DNA of 64,000 bases from Paludibacteraceae bacterium (GTDB taxonomy: Bacteria; Bacteroidota; Bacteroidia; Bacteroidales; Paludibacteraceae), in assembly GCA_016285885.1 (NCBI GenBank), contig JAEERP010000011.1, forward strand, positions 47,362-111,361, read 5' to 3'. The stretch's first letter is position 1; every line of letters begins with the position of its first letter. The position numbers were made by a program, and so were the translations under genes. Shown one piece after another: positions 1 through 9,100 of this stretch. The notes beneath the pieces are model-generated. The model was not told where the DNA came from and did no database searches. It saw only the letters and a list, made by a program, of their open reading frames with translations.

Positions 1-38
1 AGCCCCATGTCAGGGCACACACTACGATCCATACATCA

Positions 39-809
39 TCATTTTTTAAGTTCCCTGTCACGAAGGAACTGCTCTGCCCTCGCCAGGTCTTCAGGCGTAT
101 CGATACCGATGGTCTCCACATGGGTGATACCCACCTTGATTTTATAACCGTTCTCGATCCAACGGAGCTGTTCCAGCGACTCGACCAATTCCAGCGAGGA
201 CTGGGGCAATCGAGTGATCTCGGCCAGCACATCCGCACGGTAGGCGTACAATCCGATGTGCTTGTAATAGGTGTGTAGGGAGAGCCACTCCTTCGTCTCC
301 GCCCCACGTTTGTAAGGGATGACCGAACGGCTGAAGTAGATCGCCTCGCTATTCTTGTTGATCACCACCTTCGGCGAATTAGGATTGAACAAAGCCGCCT
401 CGCCATCCGCTACGGTAAAAGGCTTGACAAGCGTCGCCAACTGCGTGTTCGGATCGTCGAAACAGGCGCACAGGCTCTCGATCTGCTCAGGTTGGATGAA
501 AGGCTCATCGCCCTGAATATTGATGACCACACGCCTACCCGACCCTGTCTTACCATAGGCCTCGAAGCAACGGTCCGTACCGCTCTTATGCTGGTCGGAG
601 GTCATCACGACCTTGCCCCCAAAGGCAGTGACAGCATCGAAGATACGCTGATCATCGGTCGCCACGCAGACAGCGTCCAGCACCTTGGAGACTTGCTCAT
701 ACACACGTTGAATCATGCTCTTCCCGCCAATCTCCACCAAGGGCTTGCCCGGGAAACGGGTGGAGGCATATCTGGCAGGGATTATCCCTATAAAATCACT
801 CTTATCCAT
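39..809 (-). CDS. kdsB: 3-deoxy-manno-octulosonate cytidylyltransferase (CMP-KDO synthetase)
   Basis: Cytoplasmic enzyme that activates KDO with CTP to give CMP-KDO, the donor for the inner core of lipopolysaccharide. The 256-residue product has the usual family length. Its N-terminus carries the nucleotide-binding signature PARYASTRFPGKPL (about residues 11-24), followed by the family motifs NIQGDEPF (about 97-104) and a C-terminal ETIGIDTPEDL segment. It is on the minus strand at the window edge. The 38 bases beyond its stop hold no supportable gene. A -7 promoter box lies just upstream of its start, so it is probably transcribed from its own promoter. The assignment is firm because the whole sequence reads as a typical KdsB. 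Confidence 0.96.
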   Translation of the reverse strand: MDKSDFIGIIPARYASTRFPGKPLVEIGGKSMIQRVYEQVSKVLDAVCVATDDQRIFDAVTAFGGKVVMTSDQHKSGTDRCFEAYGKTGSGRRVVINIQGDEPFIQPEQIESLCACFDDPNTQLATLVKPFTVADGEAALFNPNSPKVVINKNSEAIYFSRSVIPYKRGAETKEWLSLHTYYKHIGLYAYRADVLAEITRLPQSSLELVESLEQLRWIENGYKIKVGITHVETIGIDTPEDLARAEQFLRDRELKK

Positions 810-829
810 AACATCTTCATTAAGATGAG

Positions 830-837
830 CAAAGGTA
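830..837 (-). promoter_or_regulatory. Bacteroidetes -7 box upstream of kdsB
   Basis: Read on the minus strand this is TACCTTTG, an exact match to the Bacteroidetes consensus TAnnTTTG, about 21 nt upstream of the kdsB start codon. I see no good -33 TTTG element at the expected distance. Confidence 0.5.
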
Positions 838-912
838 ACAATAATGATAGATAGTAAGAAAATTTAGGGGAAAAAGTAAAGGGGAAGGAGGCGTTTTCGT
901 ATGCGATCGGGC

Positions 913-990
913 AAAAAAATAGTGTGCAAAAATCTCACGACTTCTGCACACCCACCTTAACTATGAAAAAATCTACCTGTTTTGTTTGCG
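913..990 (-). ncRNA. candidate small RNA with its own promoter and terminator
   Basis: On the minus strand a Bacteroidetes promoter (TTTG at 1022-1025, 20 nt, TAACTTTG at 994-1001) is followed after about 40 nt by a hairpin with 7-bp arms (GTGTGCA 922-928 and TGCACAC 945-951). After the hairpin the minus strand reads TA and then seven T residues. This would give a transcript of roughly 75-80 nt with no plausible open reading frame. No known family is recognised. It sits in the gap between kdsB and the secreted protein gene and could also be a short leader that mostly terminates before kdsB. Confidence 0.5.
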
Positions 991-993
991 TTA

Positions 994-1025
994 CAAAGTT
1001 AACTTTCATTTTTCATTTCGCCAAA
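994..1025 (-). promoter_or_regulatory. promoter of the candidate small RNA
   Basis: On the minus strand TTTG (1022-1025) and TAACTTTG (994-1001) are separated by 20 nt, which matches both elements and the spacing of the Bacteroidetes primary sigma factor consensus. Confidence 0.55.
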
Positions 1026-1266
1026 TAAAAATAGTATTTATCGTCATTTTTTCGCAGAAAATATAGATTCTACAAAAACTATATATATATCAAGATGACG
1101 ATTAAAAATGGTTCGAAAAGTTGGAAAAATAAATAAAAATGACGAATATTGCAATAGAAAAGAAAGTGGGTAAACCGCACCTTCCCGTCGAAGAGGTGGT
1201 GAGGAGTGTAAGCAAAAAAATAAGGGATCACTAATTATCATGAATAAGACAAAACCAACATTTAGA

Positions 1267-2358
1267 ATGAAGAAGGAAATTATCGCACTCGTTATGACAC
1301 TTATCGGATGCCAATGGGCATTGTCACAAGGCAGTACCAACCAAGAGGAGAATAAGTTTTGGCGAGAAGATATATTTTTCAAAAGCAACTATTCCAACGT
1401 CGAGTTCTCGAACGTGAATGGATTCCTCATGCTTGCGAACACCATCAGGACCTACCAAAACGAGAGTCTGAAGAAGAACACAAAAAACAGCAATGACCAG
1501 CTAAGTTTCTCCTCTCCATGGGACTTCTCCAACCTATACAGCTCCACCATCAGCACCATCAACACGGCCAAATACACCAGCTACAAAATCGTGGAGTGGC
1601 TGAACACGGTAGAGGATGACTTGAGCGAATTATCCGCCGCCTCCTACTTCTATCGCTACAAATCCGGGCGCATAGAGAAAGACACGCGCTATACAGGGAT
1701 AAGCCGGAAGGGAGACTCCCTCATGAAAGTCGCCTTACCCATGCTGGAGGAGTTCGCCAGCGTGATCCGCTACGACAACAACATTGCGGAACTCAACCCC
1801 AAAATCACCGTCTACCTCTCATGGGTGGACGGAATCATCAACGAACAATTCGCCTGGCTGAATAACAAGACAAAAAAATCATACGGCTACCTCACCGCGA
1901 AGGTCTCTCCATTCGACTTCCGCCACACGGTTCGCACCTATGAAAACAAAAAGAAAACGGGCAAGACCCTATTCCAAACAGGCTGCGGCATGGTCTACGA
2001 CAGCTGGCACTGCCATGCGAACGTCAAATGCGAATACCCCTTCTTCCGATCCATGTGCCAAACCATCCTGGACCAATACCTGAAGGGATCGGCCGGAAAG
2101 GATGAATGTCTCAAGGAATACCTCAGTTCCTCCCTGTTCCTCGCCTATTGCAAGGAGAAGGGAGGCAATGAGCTCTATCAAATCGAGTTGGAGAACCGGC
2201 TCTGTTCCTTCAACAACGAAGAGGGTAAAAAGTGCAGCAAACCAACCTTCATAGAGTTTCAAGAGGAGTTCTCCAGAGTCTATGCAGCGAAAGGCAACAG
2301 GAACAAGATGGACGTGCTCTGCAAAAAGATGCAGGACTTCTTTAAAGACAACAAATAA
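1267..2358 (+). CDS. secreted protein of unknown function
   Basis: Not recognised. I chose the ATG at 1267 rather than 1240 because it begins a clean signal peptide: MKK, a hydrophobic core, then a likely cleavage after ALSQG near residue 20. The mature protein is about 340 residues, polar, with no membrane segment. Its C-terminal half is rich in cysteine (at least seven, for example in QTGCGMVYDSWHCHANVKC), which suggests disulphides outside the cytoplasm. No catalytic motif stands out. The stop lies only 10 nt before the start of the AlkD-like gene, so the two are probably co-transcribed even though one product is exported and the other acts on DNA. It could be a lineage-specific periplasmic or surface protein. 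Confidence 0.7.
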   Translation: MKKEIIALVMTLIGCQWALSQGSTNQEENKFWREDIFFKSNYSNVEFSNVNGFLMLANTIRTYQNESLKKNTKNSNDQLSFSSPWDFSNLYSSTISTINTAKYTSYKIVEWLNTVEDDLSELSAASYFYRYKSGRIEKDTRYTGISRKGDSLMKVALPMLEEFASVIRYDNNIAELNPKITVYLSWVDGIINEQFAWLNNKTKKSYGYLTAKVSPFDFRHTVRTYENKKKTGKTLFQTGCGMVYDSWHCHANVKCEYPFFRSMCQTILDQYLKGSAGKDECLKEYLSSSLFLAYCKEKGGNELYQIELENRLCSFNNEEGKKCSKPTFIEFQEEFSRVYAAKGNRNKMDVLCKKMQDFFKDNK

Positions 2359-2368
2359 ATCCCCTACC

Positions 2369-3073
2369 ATGAGCAATCTTCAGGAAGAGATGATGGCGCG
2401 CAAGGACGAGGCACAAGCCCGCCACCTCTCCCGCTTTTTCAAGACAGGGCCGGGGCAATACGGGGAGGGAGACCTCTTCCTAGGAATTAAAGTGCCCACG
2501 ACCAGGGAGATCGTCAAGCAACAATGGAAGAGCACCAGCTTCGACGAGTTGGAGGAGTGCGTCGCCTCCCCCTACCACGAAATCCGCCTAGCGGCGCTGC
2601 TGATACTCATACAGATCTTCAGCCATGCAAAGGGCGACCCCGACATGCGGAAGAGGTGCGTGGATTTCTACCTCAGCCACACCGCCCACATCAACAACTG
2701 GGACCTCGTCGACCTCACCTGCTACGAGATCATCGGCACGTGGCTCCTCGACAAAGACCGCACCCTACTCTACGAACTAGCGGAGAAGGGCAAGACCATC
2801 TGGGAGCAACGCATCGGCATCGTCAGCACCATGAAGTTCATCCGTAACGGAGAGACCGACGACACCTTCCGAATAGCGGACATACTGCTCCACCACCCGC
2901 ACGACCTCATACAGAAAGCGACGGGCTGGCTCCTGCGGGAGGCGGGGAAGAAGGATGTCGGGAAGCTAAAAGAGTACCTCTCCACCCGCTACCAGACAAT
3001 GCCAAGGACCACCCTGAGATACGCCATCGAGAAATTCCCGGAAGAGGAGAGGAAGGCGTATTTGAAAAAATAA
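2369..3073 (+). CDS. AlkD-like DNA alkylation repair protein
   Basis: A 234-residue HEAT-repeat-like helical protein of the AlkC/AlkD DNA glycosylase family, which removes alkylated purines (3- and 7-methyl adducts) from DNA. The signature HINNWDLVDLTCYEIIG (about residues 108-124) contains the Trp and Asp used for DNA binding and catalysis in AlkD. A longer open frame begins at 2282, but it overlaps the upstream gene; the start at 2369 follows that gene's stop by 10 nt and gives the normal family length. The gene ends inside a bidirectional terminator shared with the giant minus-strand gene downstream. The family assignment is confident; the exact substrate range is not shown by the sequence. 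Confidence 0.9.
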   Translation: MSNLQEEMMARKDEAQARHLSRFFKTGPGQYGEGDLFLGIKVPTTREIVKQQWKSTSFDELEECVASPYHEIRLAALLILIQIFSHAKGDPDMRKRCVDFYLSHTAHINNWDLVDLTCYEIIGTWLLDKDRTLLYELAEKGKTIWEQRIGIVSTMKFIRNGETDDTFRIADILLHHPHDLIQKATGWLLREAGKKDVGKLKEYLSTRYQTMPRTTLRYAIEKFPEEERKAYLKK

Positions 3074-3107
3074 AAAGGCAGACAATACTCACCGTTGTCT
3101 GCCTTTT
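3073..3107. terminator. bidirectional intrinsic terminator
   Basis: Perfect 13-bp arms (AAAAGGCAGACAA 3073-3085 and its complement 3095-3107) with a 9-nt loop and A/T runs on both sides. It sits between two convergent genes and would stop both. Confidence 0.9.
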
Positions 3108-3125
3108 ACTTAAGCCTGATCAGCC

Positions 3126-6100
3126 TCACAATAAAACCTTCACGCCTTGTGCGCCAATCTTGATGATATAAGTTCTGCCCGCAGGCATGGTGAAGCGCAC
3201 AATTCCAGAAGCGTTACCGCGCAAGGTACGTATCAATTCACCTTTGACTCCGAGCACCTCAATCATATCCTCCGCTCCACGCACGCAGATGGCTCCGTTT
3301 TCCGTCCATACCTGGACACCACAAGAAGCGGTGTCCTCCTCGTTGGTGACTTCACCGCTGGAAGGAAGCAACCATCCTTCCGGAATGCTGCTGGCGCTCA
3401 TCTTCTCGGCGAGAGCGTCAGGGCAGGTGAAGGTGCCGGACGGAGCGACTCCATACATCCAATCCGTGGTCCCGTCCGCCCAATCAGTGAAGGCGACCTC
3501 AATCTCGGAGAGGTTTTCACAGCCATAGAACATCTCCTCGTAGCAGCCCTCAGTCAATTCTGGCGCAGGAAGCAGGGAAACCGACTGCAAAGCCGTACAG
3601 TTGCGGAACATCGCGAAATAGCAGTGCGGCTTCAGCACAGTGGAAGGCAGTTCAGGCGCCTGCGTCAGGCTTCCGCATCCGTCGAAAAGGTTGGCGAAGC
3701 AGTAGTCGTTCGGTATATCCGTCGTTTTCCCCGAATTGTCTATCAGGCTCATCACGCTACCGCTCGCAGCCAGCTTGCCCCTCATCTCGAAGCGTATACG
3801 GTCGGTATAGTTCGATAGTCCATCAGGGTTATATCCCTTGAGCATGACGCTATCCCCCGCCTTCGGCAAGAGAACCGGCACACCGTTTTCCATCACGTTC
3901 CACGTTTTGCCGCCATCGAGGGAATAGCGCAGGTCCGTATCCTTTAGCGCTAGGCTTCTCAACTTGCCGGCATCCTCCCCTTTGACGTCTGTCGCCGTGA
4001 TGGAGGAACTATCCTCCAACGCAGTGAATGTAAGATAGTTAGCGTCCACCATCTCCGGCTCGAAGAATTGCACCTCCCATCCCTCCGGGATCCTATCCTC
4101 TCCATATATCAAGTCCAATTCCTTCGGGCAAACGAATGTGCCGGTAGAGGCAACGCCGGCAACCCATTTGTTGTACAAGGCCTCATCCTCCCACTTTGGC
4201 CATTCGGTGAAGTGGACCTTGATGTAGGAAAGGCTCTCACAGTCATTGAACATGAGTGTGAGGCTATAGTCTGGGAGCGTGGTGGCGAGCAGTTCAGGCG
4301 CCTGCGTCAGGCTAGTGCAGGAGTTGAACATGTTATGGCAGCTGAGCTCCGCAAAATCGGTAGCGGACATCACTGGCGCCTGTGTGAGGGTGGAGCAACG
4401 AGAGAACATGAACGCATAGCAGTATTCAGCCAGCTTAGTGGCCGGAAGATCCGGCGCCTGCGTCAGTTTCGGGCAATGATTGAACATCCCGTAGTAGCAA
4501 TAATTAGCCAATGAGGTGGCAGGAAGTTCAGGCGCTTGCATGAAAGAGATGCACCCCAAAAACATATTTTTATAGCAGGAAGACGCCAGCGTGGTGGCGG
4601 GCAGTACCGGTGCCTGCGTCAGTTTATCGCACGCAGAGAACATAGATTCGTAGCAACTACCAGCCAATGCGGTGGCGGGCAGTTCAGGCGTCTGCGCCAG
4701 ACTATCGCAATTATAGAACATACGGCTGTAGCAACCGACAGCCAATGTGGTGGCAGGGAGTACCGGCGCCTGCGTCAAACTACTACAATCCTCAAACATT
4801 CCAGCGTAACAGCTGTTAGCCAACGTCGTGGCGGAGAGCTCAGGTGCCTGTGTCAGGTTCGCGCAGCCCTTGAACATTTCACTATAGCAACCAAGAGCCA
4901 GCGTGGTGGCAGGCAATTCAGGCGTTTGCGTCAGGCCGGTGCAACCATTAAACATTCCGTGGTAGCACTTGGTGTCCAACGCGGTGGCAGGAAGTGCCGG
5001 CGTCTGCGTCAGGCTAGTGCAACCCTTGAACATCTCATAGTAACAACTATTAGCCAACGTGGTGGCAGGGAGTTCAGGCGCTTGGGGCAGTCCACTACAT
5101 CCCCTAAACATTCCATAGTAGCAATTCTTGGTCAGTGTGGTGGCGGGGAGCTCAGGTGCTTGCGTCAGTTTCGTGCAACCGTTAAACATAATCACATAAC
5201 AGTTGTTGGTCAACGTCGTGGCGGGAAGTGCAGGCGCCTGCGTCAGACCAGCGCAGTTATTGAACAAGCCGTAGAAGCAACCCTCGTTCGGTATCGTATC
5301 ACTGTTCGCAGTGTCACCAATCAAGCTCATCACGCTACCGCTCGCGGCGATGAGACCTCGCATCCCGAAGTAAGCGTAGCTATTGCTTCCTTGGGAGAAT
5401 CCATCAGGGTTAATACCCTTTAGCATGGCCTTGTCTCCTTTCTTCTCCAGGACGACATATTCTCCGTGCGAGAGACCATACCATTTCCGTCCGCCATCCA
5501 AAGAGTATACAACATTAGGCATTTCCTCATTCGATTGGGTATTCTTATAGTTTATCGTGAAACTAGCCCCGTCCTTTTCGGCTGTGAAGGTGAGGTAGTC
5601 GCACAAGACAACTCTCACGCTGTCAGTGTCGGACTTGACGACGTAGACTCCGTAGTCGGACATGAAGAAGCTGGTCGTGTCGGTGGTAGCCTGCGCGTTT
5701 TGCAACAGTTCCCCGTTGGCGTCATAGACCTCGACGAGTCCCTCGGCACCGATCACATGGATGGTACGGTCCTCCGTCCAAACGGAGAAAGAGACCGAAT
5801 CGGGCACCTCTCCCTCACCGATATATCGCACCTCCCACCCCACAGGAATCTTGCCCTCTCCATATTTCACGGGCAATTCTCTCGGGCAGACGAATCTACC
5901 GGCAGGAGCGACACCGGCAACCCATTTGTTGTACAAGGCCTCATCCTCCCACTTTGGCCATTCGGTGAAGTGGACCTTGATGTAGGAAAGGCTCTCACAG
6001 TCATTGAACATGAGTGTGAGGCTATAGTCTGGTAGCGTGGTGGCGAGCAGTTCAGGCGCCTGCGTCAGGCTAGTGCAGGAGTTGAACATGTTATGGCAGC

Positions 6101-9100
6101 TGAGCTCCGCAAAATCGGTAGCGGACATCACTGGCGCCTGTGTGAGGGTGGAGCAACGAGAGAACATGAACGCATAGCAGTATTCAGCCAGCTTAGTGGC
6201 CGGAAGTGCCGGCGCCTGCGTCAGTTTCGGGCAATGATTGAACATCCCATAGTAGCAAGAATGTTCCATCGTGGTGGCAGGAAGTTCGGGCGCTTGCGTG
6301 AAAGAGAGGCAGCTCGAGAACATGTTTTTATAGCAGGAAGGCGCCAGCGTGGTGGCGGGCAGTACCGGTGCCTGCGTCAGTTTGCCGCACGCAGAGAACA
6401 TGGCTTCGTAGCAACTACCAGCCAATGTGGTGGCGGGCAGTTCAGGAGCCTCCGCCAGACTATCGCAATTATAGAACATGCGGCTGTAGCAACCGTAAGC
6501 CAATGTAGTGGCGGGCAGTTCAGGAGCCTCCGCCAGACTATCGCAATTATAGAACATGCGGCTGTAGCAACAGTAAGCCAATGTGGTGGCAGGCAGTACC
6601 GGCGCCTGCGTCAAGCTACTACAATCCTCAAACATTCCAGCGTAACAGATGTCAGCCAACGTCGTGGCGGAGAGTTCAGGTGCCTGTGTCAGGTTCGCAC
6701 AACCCTTGAACATTTCATAGTAGCAACTGTTAGCCAGCGTGGTGGCGGGCAATTCAGGCGTTTGCGTCAGGCCGGTGCATCCACTAAACATTCCATAGTA
6801 GCAACCGGCAACCAGTGACGTGACCGCCAGCACGGGCGCTTGCATCAGGCTGGTACAACCGCTGAACATATTGCGGTAACAATAATCGGCCAATGTGGTA
6901 GCGGAGAGCTCAGGCGCTTGCGTCAAGCTGGTGCAGCCGCTGAAGATTCCGTCATAGCAATACTTGGCCAGCGTCGTGGCGGGCAGTTCAGGCGCTTGCG
7001 TCAGGCCGGTGCAACCGCTAAACATCTTCGCATAACAACTATCCGCCAATGTGGTGGCAGGGAGTTCAGGCGCTTGCGTCAGACTGGTGCAATTCTGGAA
7101 CAAGCCGTAGAAGCAACCAGCGGTTGGAACCACCATACTTGTAGCCGTACTGTCGACGAGGCTCATCACGCTACCGCTTGCGGAGTAGCGGCCCCGCAAC
7201 TTAAAGTACACATAGGCATTGCTACTCTGTGAGAATCCATCGGGATTATATCCCCTCAAGAGGACTTTGGTTCCTTTCTTTTCCAAAGAGATTTCATGTC
7301 CGACTGAGAGCGTATCCCATGTCCGTCCATTGTCCAACGAGTATTGGATAGTAGGGAAATCCATACTTGTCGGCCAGGTGTTGGGTTCCACGGAGAAACC
7401 CAATCCTACCCGCTCCGGGGTAAGGGTAAGGTAGTTGTATAAACTAACCCGCACGCTGTCAGAGTCTGTCTTGACGACGTAGACTCCGTAGTCGGGCATT
7501 AAGAAGCTGGTTGTGTCTTCGAAGCTGGCCTGTGCGTTGTGCAACAGCTCTCCGTTGGCGTCATAGACCTCGACGAGACCATCGGCACCGACCACGCGGA
7601 GGGTAAGATCCTCACCCCAAGCGGAGAAGACCACCTCCTCCTTGATGAACTGCACATTCCATCCCTCCGGAATTCTATTGACGCCATATTGTACAGTCAA
7701 ATCCTTCGGACAGATGAATGTGCCGGTAGGGGCTACGTTTTTGACCCAGGCATCTTCATCATCCGTATCGGAATACCATGTGACCCAATTCCAAAAGTTA
7801 ACCTTGATGAAAGATAAATTACTACATCCATCAAACATGTGTCCGTAACAAGCCGTAACGAGTTTCGTGGCAGGCAATTCAGGCGCCTGCGTCAGACTCG
7901 TACAGCCACTGAACATGTATTTGTAGCACTCATGGACCAACGTGGTGGCGGGCAGTGCGGGCGCCTGCGTCAGGCTGGTACAACTGCTGAACATACCATT
8001 GTAGCATCCCTCATTCAATTTGAGGGCAGGCAGTTCAGGCGCTTGCGTTAATCCCTTACAACGTTCGAACATACTGCAGTAGCAATAGTAGGCCATTGCG
8101 GTGGCGGGCAGTGCGGGCGCCTGTGTCAGGCTGGTGCATCTCGCAAACATACGCTGGTAGCAATAATTGGATAGCGTGGTGGCGGGGAGTTCAGGGGCCT
8201 GCGATAGATTCACACAATCTGCGAACATGGAGACGTAGCAATTTTGAACCATTGTGGTGGCGGGGAGTTCAGGCGCTTGCGTCAGACTGGTGCAGCCCAT
8301 AAACATGGACGAGTAACAGGAAATGGCCAGCGTGGTGGCGGGCAGTTCGGGTGCATTCGTCAAACCGACGCAATTGTAGAACATACCGGAGTAGCAACAG
8401 AGAGCCAATGCGATGGCAGGAAGTGCAGGCGCCTGCGTCAGGCTACTGCATCCATAAAACATATTTTGGTAGCAATAGTCAGTCAGCGAGGTGGCGGGGA
8501 GTACAGGAGCTTGTTTCAGGCTACTGCATCCTTGGAACATATTCTGGTAACAATGGCGGGCCAGTGTGGTGGCAGGAAGCTCGGGGGCCTGCGTCAGCTT
8601 GTCGCAGCCAGCAAACAATCCGTAGAAGCACCATTGAGATGGTATCGTATCCTTACGCCCCGTACTGTCTATCAGGCTCATCACGCTACCACTAGCGGCG
8701 ATGGAATCGATGATGTCGAAGTGGATATATTGATCAGGACTGGTGGCATTATTGTAGTGGTTATAGGAGACTCCATTCGGGTTGTTCCCTTGCAATAAGA
8801 CCTTGTCTCCTTTTTTTGCCATCGTGATCGTGTCGCTGAAGAAGTATATGGACCATGTCTGTCCGTGATCCAAAGAGTATGTGATATTACATGGCGATGA
8901 CGATTTACGTCTTATGGCGAAACGGCAGCTGTCCACTCCTGCCGTGAAGGTGAGATAATTGTATAGGCAAACTTCCACGGTATTCGTATCGTTCTTGACG
9001 AAATAAACGCCATAATCAGGCATCGTGAAGCTTGTCGTGTCGGAGGCGTTGGCCTGGGCGCTACGCAATCGTTCACCCTCAAGATTATATACCTCGACAA

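Noticed and set aside
1..38. Possible gene start on the minus strand (MDRSVCPDMG from position 32)
   Set aside because: Only ten codons are visible before the window edge; too short to support.
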